This document shows positions 31,996 through 41,793 of a stretch of 50,097 bases of DNA, piece after piece. The notes beneath the pieces are model-generated. The model searched no databases and was not told where the DNA came from. It saw nothing but the letters and a program-made list of their open reading frames with translations. The DNA is from Nemertoderma westbladi (lineage: Eukaryota > Xenacoelomorpha > Nemertodermatida > Nemertodermatidae). The position numbers and the translations under genes were made by a program. Every line of letters starts with the position of its first letter. The stretch's first letter is position 1. The stretch lies in NCBI GenBank assembly GCA_032718475.1, contig JAUCBJ010007804.1:1-50097 (forward strand). Direction: 5' to 3'.

Positions 31996-32127
31996 TATTA
32001 CATGGGAAAAAATGTTTAACATTTTTTCAAAATACTCTCGTCCATTGATCTCGCATCTCGCTTGCACTCGGTAAATAAAATGCCTCAGGAATAGTGAAAA
32101 AAAAGTTCTACTTTTTCCCATGTAATA
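31996..32127. mobile_element. 132-bp MITE-like element with 16-bp perfect terminal inverted repeats
   Basis: TATTACATGGGAAAAA (31996-32011) is exactly reverse-complemented at 32112-32127. The interior is unique. The TA at the very ends could be a TA target of a Tc1/mariner-type MITE. No transposase is present. Confidence 0.6.
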
Positions 32128-32139
32128 AATAATTATTTA

Positions 32140-32345
32140 TTATTAATATAATTTATTAAGTAATTTAAACAGGAATTAGGATCGTCTGAAAAAACGACAT
32201 TATGTAATGTGGGGAAGGAATTGGGATGATCCAACTCTATAGCAAATGGAGCGTAAAAAATGAATATGGATTCATTTATTCCGTTTCATTTGCTATAGAG
32301 TTGATCCATCCTAAGTCATGTTTAAATTGCTTAATAATTTATACA
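32140..32345. mobile_element. Fold-back element
   Basis: Left arm segments (ATTAAGTAATTTAAAC near 32155; CCAACTCTATAGCAAATGGA at 32231-32250) pair with right arm segments (CATTTGCTATAGAGTTG at 32287-32303; GTTTAAATTGCTTAAT near 32320-32335) with mismatches. The loop is about 25 bases. It is probably a MITE adjacent to 31996-32127. Confidence 0.55.
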
Positions 32346-32456
32346 ATCTCATGGATGTTAAAACATATAAACAATAAGATTTATTAATATAAATTATTAC
32401 TAATACAAGCACAGTTGAATCGTTTTCAATTTTCAGTCGGTGCAAATTTACTTACA

Positions 32457-32471
32457 CCCCCCCCCCCCCCC
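32457..32471. repeat. C15 homopolymer
   Basis: Fifteen consecutive C. Confidence 0.9.
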
Positions 32472-32888
32472 TCCACATTACCATTACACCAGAGCACTCC
32501 ATCTAGTTGATTGGCACATACACAGACCAAGCTATCAATGGAATGTGGTGGCCAGAGAGAAAGAGAGAGAGAGAGAGACTCAGCCAAGCCAAGCCAACCA
32601 ACTCTTCCTTCCCTCTTTGCAATATAGTTAGTAGCCCGCCAACTGGGTGATTGACAACTTAAACAAGATGCCACTTCGTCAGAAAGCGGCACACATCTAT
32701 AGAATTACAGGAAAACAATTAATATGTGCCTGGATTGAAAATTATACAATATATTCATTTATAAAAAGTACCCTCCCGCGTTAAATTTTAAAGCGGTTTT
32801 AATGAACTATTATTTATTCAGTTCTTGTTGGGAGAACCATGTGAACGACCACCTAAATAAATTTTTATAAAATTTTGGATAATAATAT
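32472..32888. other. Unassigned stretch before the LTR element
   Basis: It contains a short GA-rich microsatellite near 32555-32577 and otherwise nothing recognised. Confidence 0.4.
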
Positions 32889-33006
32889 TATAGAATTATA
32901 TACTCATAAAAGCCGTGGATTTTCAAAATTTTATTAACTTGTTATAAAGATTACATTAAGTCCTCATTTGCATTTACTATAGCTATTCGTACAACATTGT
33001 TCAAGT

Positions 33007-33079
33007 GGTTCAGTAGCTCAGTCGGTTAGGCGTTAGAAAATCGTTTAGTAGGTATCGAGTTCAAATCCTAGCAGGTGCG
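33007..33079 (+). ncRNA. tRNA-like Pol III unit inside the 5' LTR (U3)
   Basis: TAGCTCAGTCGG (33014-33025) matches the A-box consensus exactly and GAGTTCAAATCC (33057-33068) is a near-perfect B box. The spacing is normal and a T6 run follows at 33085-33090. The GCGTTAGA segment resembles tRNA-Phe. Acceptor and T stems do not pair well, so this is a promoter-bearing tRNA relic rather than a tRNA. It lies 200 bases upstream of the TATA box. Confidence 0.65.
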
Positions 33080-33084
33080 AATTA

Positions 33085-33090
33085 TTTTTT
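33085..33090 (+). terminator. T6 Pol III terminator in the 5' LTR
   Basis: Six T directly after the tRNA-like segment, conserved in the 3' LTR (49351-49356). A Pol III transcript would be about 80 nt. Confidence 0.5.
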
Positions 33091-33295
33091 GTGCTAAATT
33101 TCAACTCATTTGAATTGACCGCTACGATTTAATTGTATCTGCTTAAGATAGATTAACCAATGTGATTGCAGTTATTTGACAGTAACCAATGTCGTGCAAG
33201 ATACGCGTTTGCTGGACCAATGATTATCTTTAAAAACCTAATGGAACTCATAGAACAATCTAGATTTATCTCGATTGTTAGCAGCACTAATTTGC

Positions 33296-33303
33296 TATAA
33301 AAG
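33296..33303 (+). promoter_or_regulatory. TATA box of the 5' LTR
   Basis: TATAAAAG, identical in both LTRs, 146 bases before an AATAAA. The spacing fits a compact U3-R layout with transcription starting at about 33325. Confidence 0.7.
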
Positions 33304-33441
33304 GTGCGATTTGTTCATTAGTTATCACTTCTTCAATCAATCTTTATTATTCTTATTCTACTTCATTTTAGTTAGATTATTGTGTTTAGTACGTTACTTT
33401 GATCTATGCTATTATGTCTTATTAGTTATCGTTTATTTTGT

Positions 33442-33447
33442 AATAAA
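33442..33447 (+). promoter_or_regulatory. Polyadenylation signal of the 5' LTR
   Basis: AATAAA, conserved in the other LTR. A second AATAAA lies in GGCAATAAACGG about 95 bases on. Confidence 0.6.
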
Positions 33448-33767
33448 GTTAGAAGTATTTGTTACATCTGTTTTGTCATGATTTACCACTGTGAACCCAA
33501 CTGAGGGACAGATGGCAGGCTAGACAGCAGGCTGCGGCAATAAACGGGAACATCGGCGGAATGTAGGAAGGAGACCACCCACGATATCTATTCTTAGTTA
33601 TTCGCCCATCGCCTGAAAGGTTAGACAGCGTTTGATGCCTTGCTACCTAAGTGCAAGACCTGAGATCAAAGGTAGAGGTAGTGACACGCTGTGCGCCAAA
33701 AAATTAAATTTAGGAACTGTACTATCTTGATTTAGATAAAACCCGCAGTAGACCTTCACATTCCTAC

Positions 33768-33790
33768 GGGGGGGGGGGGGGGGGGGGGGG
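33768..33790. repeat. G23 homopolymer in the LTR
   Basis: The 3' LTR has G18 at the same place, so the run is length-variable since insertion. Confidence 0.95.
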
Positions 33791-34829
33791 AGAGCGGAGA
33801 GATTGGCAGACAGTGAGAGATACTATTACATAAATAGGACACAGGCACACCAGTACAAGGCATGCACATTGGTAGGGTGCAGTAAGCTGTACGCCTAACT
33901 AATTTGCCAGGTATAGGTGCGCTGGTGGCTTGTTTAGTAGTACAACGGTGTCCATTGTTTGCATTGGAGTTTGTAGGCCAGGAGAGGTTACTGTGCTTTT
34001 ACCTGAATTAAGATTGTACCGTTCAGGCGGTAGGGCAGTTTATTACTAGGCGCATATATAAATTAAGGCTATTAGGGATACTAACATCTACCGTGTCCCC
34101 GCCGACATTCTGATAAGGAGTTGCCGTGCCCACCTAGGCAACCAAAATTCTAGATAGAAAACCAGGCTAGATATTTGTAACTGTACGCCTACTGTAATAA
34201 ACTAACACATTTCTTCTTAGTATTAGGGACCTGATAAATTAAATTGCCAAATTCCGGGCGTAGTATTAACCTTATGCCTGAATTTGAGTCCTGGAAATAC
34301 ACAAAAGGGGAAGGAGCCTTATCATTTGTGAGTATTGGACCTACAAACTACAAAATTAGAATATTTGTAAAATGTACACCGGACCCAGTAATTATATTAT
34401 GTGAAGGATCAAAACTGATTTCGACTGTTAGAATCAAAACACACGCGCGTTAGGAATTATTTACACCTCGAAATATATAAAATAATTTTTGTCCATACTG
34501 CAGTTTGCCCGCTAGTTAGACATTTAGCTAGCAACCCTCACCCACCCCATATAAATCACACCGCGGCAAAGTATACGAGCGCCTTTAGTCCGTCAGTGAG
34601 TCAGCACGATTTTAGGATAAGCTGCGCGGGATTTTGTTTTATCGAAGTTTGTCCGTTCGTAGACTGTCTTCTGCCTCACCGGTTATAAGAGACCGATACT
34701 GCAATAGATTTGCTTACTTAGAGTTTACTGTTTTGGTGAGAAGGTTGGATTATGCTTTGATTCACAGACTTTACAGTAGGATATTGCAGGATACTTTGCT
34801 ACTGTCTCTTCCAATAGTAGGAATGTGTT

Positions 34830-34851
34830 TTACTGAACTATAGTTCAGTAA
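34830..34851 (+). repeat. 22-bp perfect palindrome in the leader
   Basis: A perfect inverted repeat centred on GAACTATAGTTC with no loop. As RNA it could form a hairpin or an intermolecular duplex, as retroviral dimerisation sites do. The function is inference. Confidence 0.75.
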
Positions 34852-35419
34852 GACTAAAATTATTTGAAAATTTTGTATTTTGATGTAAAAATTTGTATTT
34901 GATTAGCTAAGTGCTAATTTTTTGAATACAATTTTGATTTGAACCGTGTGTAAAATATTTGGAATTGAATACCGGTGTTTCAAAAGGGTTTAAATACCAT
35001 ATTGTACCGGTACAAAATTTTCGTAAAAGTAAAACCAAACTCTTTTGTTTTTCAGGATTCAGAGCTCATTTCTAGACTGTAACGGGAGCAAGACCGTGTT
35101 TAGCAAGTTTGGGAGATTGATAACTCAACAATTTTGGTTGGGGAAAATCGCACTTCGTCCGCAACGCTGGAAACAGAAAGGTTCACGTCCGGTTTGTATC
35201 TGGGAATCTGTTTTTCTGGAGAATTTTGGAGGGGGGTAAGTTCGAAAAGTTGCATTAATCAGTTAGGCATTACCGTATTAGTTAAAATTATTGTGGGTTC
35301 CACTGTCTCAAGTATTTATGCATTCTGTACGATTTCTTTGTTTATTGCTGAATTAGTCTGTATTATTTGTGTTTGAATTACATTTTGATAACGTATATCG
35401 TTATCCGATTTATTTTGTT

Positions 35420-35542
35420 ATAAAATTGGCCGATAGGCTAATTTTATTATATACTTATTCCGTGACATTTATTTGCTGTAAAATTGGCCGCTAGGCTAAT
35501 TTTATCCATTTGCTATAAAATCGGCCGGTAGGCTAATTTTAT
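35420..35542 (+). promoter_or_regulatory. Three tandem stem-loops upstream of gag
   Basis: 28-nt hairpins at 35420-35447, 35478-35505 and 35515-35542. Each has a 12-bp stem ATAAAATTGGCC / GGCTAATTTTAT (one G-U pair) and a four-base loop G-N-T-A, where N is A, C and G in the three copies. The second copy opens with G, which would still pair with U. The last ends 92 bases before the gag ATG. A packaging or translation role is plausible but unproven. Confidence 0.75.
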
Positions 35543-35721
35543 ATGTTTGAATTGTAATTAGTACCGTTTTGATATAAATACGGTAAGTTTGATACTTTGA
35601 CACTCACATTTTACTTGACTTATAACTACCGAAATGAGTGACAAACAGGACTATACGAAGAATACATATACCGACTATGACTCATGTGACGCGGATAAGT
35701 CAGTAGCGGAAGAACCACAAG

Positions 35722-35741
35722 GGAAGACTCGCGAGCCTACC
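35722..35741 (+). repeat. Dispersed BEL motif, copy 1
   Basis: GGAAGACTCGCGAGCCTACC, in gag, read as KTREPT. Confidence 0.95.
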
Positions 35742-36262
35742 GAACCTACACCATGTGTGTCACCAGTACATCCAACGGGAGTACCGGATGCCGTAGTACG
35801 AGGCGACGGCATGACTGAGGATTTTCTAACGGTTCTGCAACCTAGATACAGGGAAACGGACATGGTAAGTTCAGTAGGAAGCCAAGAGAGCGTTGTTAGA
35901 AGCGTCGGAGGATACATGGCGCATATCACCAAGAGTATTGGAGAAGGCCAACGCATATTAAACGAGTTGACCGCTCCGATGTCCCGGTTTGAGTTTTACA
36001 CCTTACAGGTTAGAGTACAGAGTAAAGTACATAAGTCCGTAAATAACCTAATCAGTCTACAAGATCTAGCTAGACAAAGACAGGATGCGGACACACAGTT
36101 TAAGATCCTCGAGAAATTAATGATCGCTAGGGAGAAACTAATTCAGTTTAAGACGGCCGTTAGACTGATACAACAAGAACAAGCGGACCAGTTATTAGGT
36201 GAGTCAGTTTCCGACGAATTATTGCAACCCGAGGAAGAACAAGAACTGTACAGACTGGATGG

Positions 36263-36350
36263 ACAATTGAAATATCTGACAGATCACTTACGTATGTGCG
36301 GCGAAGACAATTGAAATATCTGACAGATCACTTACGTATGTGCGGCGAAG
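36263..36350 (+). repeat. 44-bp tandem duplication in gag
   Basis: 36263-36306 is repeated exactly at 36307-36350. Because 44 is not a multiple of three, it shifts the reading frame, and the first frame stops at 36314. Confidence 0.95.
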
Positions 36351-37592
36351 ACGTCGGAGATTGGGAAACCGTGCCGGAAGCTACGAGGGAAACTTCACCC
36401 GTACAGATCGAACTGGCACCGGGAATAATGGATCAATCACTGGTAAGTATTCGCAGCGAAATTGGCGAGGTGAGTATGGTAACGTCAGAAATTTCTCGAC
36501 AGCAACAACAGTTCTACAGACAACAACAAGAAATTGAGGAACAAACTCAATTATTGACGGTACAAGCAGCTGTAGAGGAGGAGAAACTACGCGTCGCAAA
36601 TGTTGCGAGAATCTCTCATCTGCAAGAAGCAGCCAAACTAGAAGCAGCTGAGATGGAAAGGTTAGAGCTAGAAATAGCACAGCGAACAGCGGCAGCTGAG
36701 TTAGCGCAATGAGCAGCAACAGCTGATTTGGAGCGACGAACAGCTGAGTTGGAACGACAAGCAGCAGCAGCTGAGTTGGAATGACAAGCGGCAGCTGAGT
36801 TAGCGCAACGAGTAGCAACAGCTGATTTGGAGCGATGAACAGCTGAGTTGGAGCGACAAGCGGCAACAGCCAAATTGGACGAACAAAAGCGAGTTTCGGA
36901 AGCCCGAGCCGAGTTGAGAAAACGACAGATAAAGGCTCAATCAGCTATACGACTAGCGGAGTACGAGGCGCAACAACAACAGACGGAACAACACGAGAAG
37001 GAAGCTAAACTTCACTTCGAACTCGAAAAGAAGGCGAGAGAATTAGCCAACGCCAAGGAAGATCTGGATCTTAAAGCCCGTGATCGATCGATGAGATCTC
37101 GAGACGGACACGATCTAGACCGGATAGAGGTAAGGCATCGTCAAATTCAGGAACAAATAAAGGAAGGAAGCGTAGGAGAACCTGAGCGAGGACGGGAACT
37201 AGTTAAAGACTTATGTCAACGATTTCCTCAAGTAACTCCTATGTTTGTACCAATTACGAATAAAGGACCTGTTTCGATTGCGGGTAGTAGCAGTATATCT
37301 CCTATACACGATGCGACGGAACACAGGTTTGTTATTCCGGACAAGTTTATACCGCCAAGAGCAACGTCATCGCCTATTCCGAAAGTCAAGGTAAGTAACG
37401 CGCCAATTACGGATCGTAGTAGTTTATTGGCAGGGCCTGCATTACTGACGACTAAACAGGTGAGTCAACCTTCGACACCCAAACCGGTCACGCACTACGC
37501 AAACCCAACCGTGTTTAGACCTACGAGGACTTTAGACTCAAACGCCATTATGCGACCACAGTTTCAGTTTACATCGCAATCTACGACTTCGA

Positions 37593-37612
37593 GGAAGACT
37601 TGCGAGCCTACC
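37593..37612 (+). repeat. Dispersed BEL motif, copy 2
   Basis: GGAAGACTTGCGAGCCTACC, in gag, read as KTCEPT. Confidence 0.95.
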
Positions 37613-37676
37613 GAACAATGGAGACCAGTAGACACACGACCGCTTAACCAGTTTACATCGCAATCTACGACTTCGA

Positions 37677-37696
37677 GGAAGACTTGCGAGTCTACC
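37677..37696 (+). repeat. Dispersed BEL motif, copy 3
   Basis: GGAAGACTTGCGAGTCTACC, in gag, in the second 84-bp unit. Confidence 0.95.
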
Positions 37697-38229
37697 GAAC
37701 AACGGAGACCAGTAGACGATGTTTCTAAACGGAATGTTAGAATTCGGACGACACAACGGACGCGAGCACGTCGGCCACCGTATCCAGGTGATAGTAGTAC
37801 TTCAAGCGAATCGGATTATCCCGAACGCGAGGTGTTTAGAACAGGAGCGGCCGATGAATGCAAACGTGAGCGTTCAGATAATTCCTTTATGAATGATCCT
37901 CCACAAAATACACCAACACAGAAAGCGTTACAACCAATGGACGCGATTAGTACGCAACAATTCGCCGACCTAATGCGACCAGTTGTTAACAAGTTGGCCC
38001 AGATCGAGGAACGCTTAGAGGAAGCTCAAACTGATAGTTCGAGAAATACAGAATTCGAACACACTAGAAACCCGAAGGATCCACAAAGAGCGATACCTTC
38101 AAGAAATACTTCGTACCAAAGGAAAGCGCCAAGACGGGAGAATATTAACTCGATTGCCACCCAAGGACGCGAAACTTTAAATGTCGTTGAGAGATAGCTA
38201 AATTTGCAGCAGCCAGGCAAGGACTACCG

Positions 38230-38679
38230 GTGCAGCAACCACCAAAGTTCTCCGGTAACTCCAAGCATTGGCATACGTTTGTGGATTATATCGAATCTCA
38301 AATTGCAGCATGTGCGTTTACATCGAGGGAGAAGTTCAATTATCTGCTTCAAACACTGACGGGAGAACCAAAACGTCTAGCAGAGACTTTTGTCGGTGTA
38401 CCAGACGCCTTTGAATTAGCTTACGATCACTTAACTTCAATTTACGGAGATACAGTGAGTATGGCCAAGTCGGTAATAGAGGAACTCTGTAAGGGGGGGG
38501 GGGCTATTACAAAACCCGTTGACTTACTAAAACTAGCTGACGAAATTAAGAACGCCATTACGACGTTACGATCAATTGGACAACTTGACTACGCAAACAC
38601 TCCTACAGTCCTATTGAAAATAATAGGGAGACTACACCATCGACTTCGTAGGGAGTGGAGAAAGATCGAGTATCAGTGA
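38230..38679 (+). pseudogene. gag: gag capsid-like region (DUF1759 type)
   Basis: The text PKFSGNSKHWHTFVDYIESQ, then KFNYLLQTLTGEPKRLAE and AYDHLTSIYGD, matches the DUF1759 segment of BEL/Pao gag polyproteins, thought to act as capsid. The true frame opens upstream, near 38200, without a start codon, so it is internal to gag. A G11 run lies inside at 38493-38503, a likely slippage site. An in-frame TGA at 38677 ends it; the same frame continues into the zinc-knuckle region. Confidence 0.85.
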
Positions 38680-39309
38680 GAAGAAAAGGGTGGATTTTTA
38701 AGATTGGAAGATGTCTACCTATTAATATCTAGGGAAGCAGTGGTGGAGACTCGTTCGAACTACACAAACCAACACATTGTAGCCGAAGGAATAACTTTGC
38801 CATCTTCCAACCGACAAAAACCACAGACGACATCCACAAGGATGGTCACCTACGCTACACCGACAGAAACCCGACAATTTTCCGACGGTTGTAAAGTGTC
38901 CGCACCTATAGGGATCAAACAGACTAGACAGCAACTAACTGCCGACTTCAGCGGTTGTCAATACTGCGAGCGGATGGGTAAGCGGCATACTAGCCATAAG
39001 TTAAGGGGATGTCGACTATTTCGCGAGTTAAACTCAGAAGAACGACGGCTACAAATAAGGCCGTTGGATTCTTGTTGGAGGTGTACACAACAAGGACATG
39101 TCCGTAAGGATTGCCCAAATACGGACACCTGTCCTTTATGTGGATGCAATCATGACGCTTTGCTCCACACGGATAGTCATACACCGACGAAACGCTTCAC
39201 CAGGGAACACCCAGAAGCAGCAGCAAAATGCAATACTGCATACAAGACACGAGAATCGAAAACAACACCAACTTTTGTGACGCATATACGGGATTGTTTC
39301 CCAGAATAA
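38680..39309 (+). pseudogene. gag: gag nucleocapsid-like zinc-knuckle region
   Basis: It is in the same frame as the capsid region after one TGA. It carries CQYCERMGKRHTSHKLRGC, then a canonical CWRCTQQGHVRKDC (C-x2-C-x4-H-x4-C), then CPLCGCNHDALLH. This three-part cysteine cluster is typical between capsid and protease in BEL/Pao and binds genomic RNA. It ends at an in-frame TAA (39307-39309), directly followed by protease sequence. Confidence 0.88.
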
Positions 39310-41793
39310 TCCGGGTTGTCGGATGAAGAGTCCGAAGACGACGACGCATATTTCAACACTGGAGACGAACAACCATCGATTGCGCTTCTGACGCCTGATC
39401 AACTGAAGGGATTTAGCGTAATTCCTGTTAAGATTACGGGCACCAAAGTGAGCAAACGTATCTACGCTATTTTGGATTCAGCCTCATCTCACAGCTACGT
39501 GGATGAGAAGGTAGCTGACGTCGTGACGGATCTTCAACAAGGTAAGAACGTTAGATATACTGTAAGTAGTATGCATGGACAACGTGCAATACCAGTGACA
39601 AGAGTTAAGTTAAACTTAGACACCCTTCTTCCAAAATTGCAACATAGCGAAGAGGAGAGGTCTTTGCTACCTTTTAAGGATTTAACCTTTGCAGCCACAA
39701 AGGACTTTAGTAACCTACTGGGTCCAGTGCCAGAACAATCCTTGGAGGACCGTAAGTATTTTAGACACCTTGGTGTACCTGAATGTCCTGTTAATTACAG
39801 GTCAGTAGCAATGCTGATCGGGACAGACCAATTCAACTTACATCAAGTGTGGGAAACCAGACCATCGGTAGTCGTAGCAGGAAACGCATACGCCTGCAGA
39901 ACGCCGATAGGTTGGTATACTCGAGCGCCTGTGCGCACACTAGATATAAGTGATGAGGAAGATGATGTGCAAAGTACATGTAGTTTATTAACTACAACTT
40001 TGACTCATTCCTTTTCAAACGACAGAGACTATACTACGCAACGTTCAACAAAACACGACAATGTTACAGGTACGATGTGTGTAGCAAGTACAATAAGTCA
40101 CAAAGAGCAGAAAGCACTCCACAAAAAGGTAAGTTTAGAGATTGAGAAGGAGACGTGTCAGGCAGAGGTTCCATCAACAATAGATGATAACGCCGGAAGG
40201 CTTGCGAGTCTACCTGAACCAATAACTTTATCAATGCCCGTTGATGCCGACACATTAAGAAATTGTCAAGTGGAACAAGCTGCACTGGACAAAGAATTAA
40301 CAGAGAAAACTATCAAATGGTTGGAACAAGATACCGCTGAACCTGGTAGTTACGAATCATGCATGTCGGAACAAGAGAAACAATCTTTAAAGATCATGGA
40401 AGATACTATCCGCCAGACGAAAGGCGGACATTATGAGGTAGGGATGTTATGGCGTAACCAATGTCCTAAACTTATAAATAATTATCCGCTAGCCTTAAAA
40501 CGTTTAAACTCAATACGACAACGTTTATTAAAGGACGAGAAAGCCCATTTACAGTATAATACCCAGATGGAGACGTATTTGACGAAAGGGTACGCTATCA
40601 GAATGACAAACCCAGAGATTGTGACGGACCAGAAATACTATTTGCCACAACCACCGGCGACTTACCAAATGCAAGTTCGCGTATTCGGTGCCAGAGACAG
40701 CCCAAATTGTACTATGTACGCCCTAAAACAGACCGCTAGGGACCAGAAACATAAATATGACCCAGAGGTAATCCAAATAGTAGAACGAGACTTTTACGTT
40801 GACGATGGATTACAAAGTTGTGACACAGTAGAACGTGCTATAACAGTACCACATCAATTACGGGACTGTTTAGCAGGCGGAGGTTTTAACCTCACCAAGT
40901 TTGCTTCAAATAGTACCGAATTAGTGAATTCATTCGAAACGACTGAATGTGGGGGTGGTGACATTGATTTGGAATTCGAACCACTACCAACGACCAAAGT
41001 GTTGGGACTATTTTGGGACCCGAACACAGACAACTTTCGAGTGAAAGTAAGACTGGACGCTCAAGGAGATTCTCTGACAAAGAGGTCTTGCTTGTCAAAA
41101 CTGAGTCGATTGTTCGATCCATTAGGTTTTATCAGCCCAATAATACTGCAAGCAAGAATATACATGCGCAGTATCTGGAAAGATGGACTGACATGGGACG
41201 AACCGATCTCATCAGAACAAGTAGACTTATGGAAAACTTGGGAGGCACAACTGTCTTCACTAGAAGATTATTCCATACCCCGGGTATATTTTCCATTACA
41301 GACGACATTTCCTGACAACTTAGAATTATATTGTTTTTCCGACGCCAGTGACAACGGCTTTGGAGTGACAGCGTATCTGCGTAGACAAGTAGATTCAGAC
41401 GAGTTTGATGTTTCGCTCATTACTTCTAAGGCTAAGACCATGCCTACTAAGTACATGATGACACCATGCGCTGAGCTACAAGCAGCAACCCTGTCAACTA
41501 CAATTGTAAACCTTATACAGACTGAACTACAGTCAAGTTTACAGATATTTTATTGGACTGACACGACGTTAGTTTTATTTTATATAAACAATGACACACT
41601 TGAATTTAAGACATTTGTAGCTAACCGTCGTGCAGAAATTTTAGACCATTCAATAAAGGAAGATTGGCGACATTGTCCCGGACCACAAAATCCAGCTGAT
41701 ATTGCGTCGCGAGGAATGATGCCTGAGGAGTTCTGTAAACCAGAGAACAAGAAATTTTGGCAACATGGACCACAATTCTTGCAAAGAACATGA
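39310..41793 (+). pseudogene. pol: pol: protease, RT (palm partly deleted), RNase H
   Basis: The frame is open from the gag stop to 41793. The protease is near codons 50-65 (LDSASS, where the family motif has D-S/T-G/A). The RT begins well downstream; after YYLPQPP the frame jumps straight to TYQMQVRVFGARDSP at about 40654, so the central segment carrying the first catalytic Asp, expected to be roughly 100 residues, is missing without a frameshift. The FYVDD box survives (about codons 493-497). RNase H keeps its acidic residues in FSDAS, CAELQ, WTDTT and NPADIAS. Gag-pol cleavage, reverse transcription and RNA removal are the known roles; this copy cannot reverse-transcribe by itself. Confidence 0.9.
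40195..40214 (+). repeat. Dispersed BEL motif, copy 4
   Basis: GGAAGGCTTGCGAGTCTACC, in pol between protease and RT, read in a different frame as GRLASLP. Confidence 0.95.

Larger units (their letters stand above)
32889..33834 (+). repeat. 5' LTR (minimum extent)
   Basis: Homology to the second copy begins at TATAGAATTATA (32889 and 49144) and is still high where the window ends, so this LTR extends right of 33834 by an unknown amount. It holds, in order, a tRNA-like Pol III unit, a TATA box, AATAAA and a G23 run. The ORF at 33275-33481 is a by-product. Confidence 0.9.
33835..35633 (+). other. LTR remainder and long leader before gag
   Basis: About 1.8 kb with no supported coding sequence. 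It contains a 22-bp palindrome (34830-34851), a T-rich CAG at 35040-35055 that resembles a splice acceptor, a strong donor GGGGTAAGT (GTAAGT at 35236-35241) and three similar stem-loops (35420-35542). The LTR end and primer site must be here but were not recognised. Confidence 0.6.
37565..37717 (+). repeat. 84-bp-spaced duplicated segment in gag
   Basis: 69 bases at 37565-37633 recur at 37649-37717 with a few changes, in frame (28 codons apart). Each copy includes one of the dispersed GGAAGACTTGCGAG motifs. Confidence 0.9.
35634..38197 (+). pseudogene. gag: gag N-terminal region (coiled coil, low complexity), broken
   Basis: It starts at ATG 35634 in CGAAATGAG context. 35634-36314 encodes an acidic, Thr/Pro-rich start then a helical region. 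A 44-bp duplication shifts the frame. 36296-36712 and 36848-38197 then encode a long Glu/Gln/Ala/Arg-rich coiled coil (repeating AELERQAA-type units at 36640-36870), a Pro/Ser/Thr-rich segment with a duplicated 28-codon unit, and an acidic-basic tail. Three stops at 36710, 36782 and 36836 fall in the repeats, each where a sister unit has CGA. Such long coiled-coil extensions are not typical of BEL gag. Structural assembly of the particle is the expected role. The frame changes again before the capsid-like region. Confidence 0.75.

Noticed and set aside
33007-33079. A functional tRNA gene
   Set aside because: The acceptor, D and T stems do not pair; only the promoter boxes and terminator are preserved.
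33275-33481. 68-codon ORF in each LTR (also 49541-49747), hydrophobic
   Set aside because: It spans the TATA/R/polyA part of the LTR; its conservation is explained by the LTR repeat.
36381-36873. Minus-strand ORFs of 85-161 codons opposite gag
   Set aside because: They are shadows of the repetitive coiled-coil codons.
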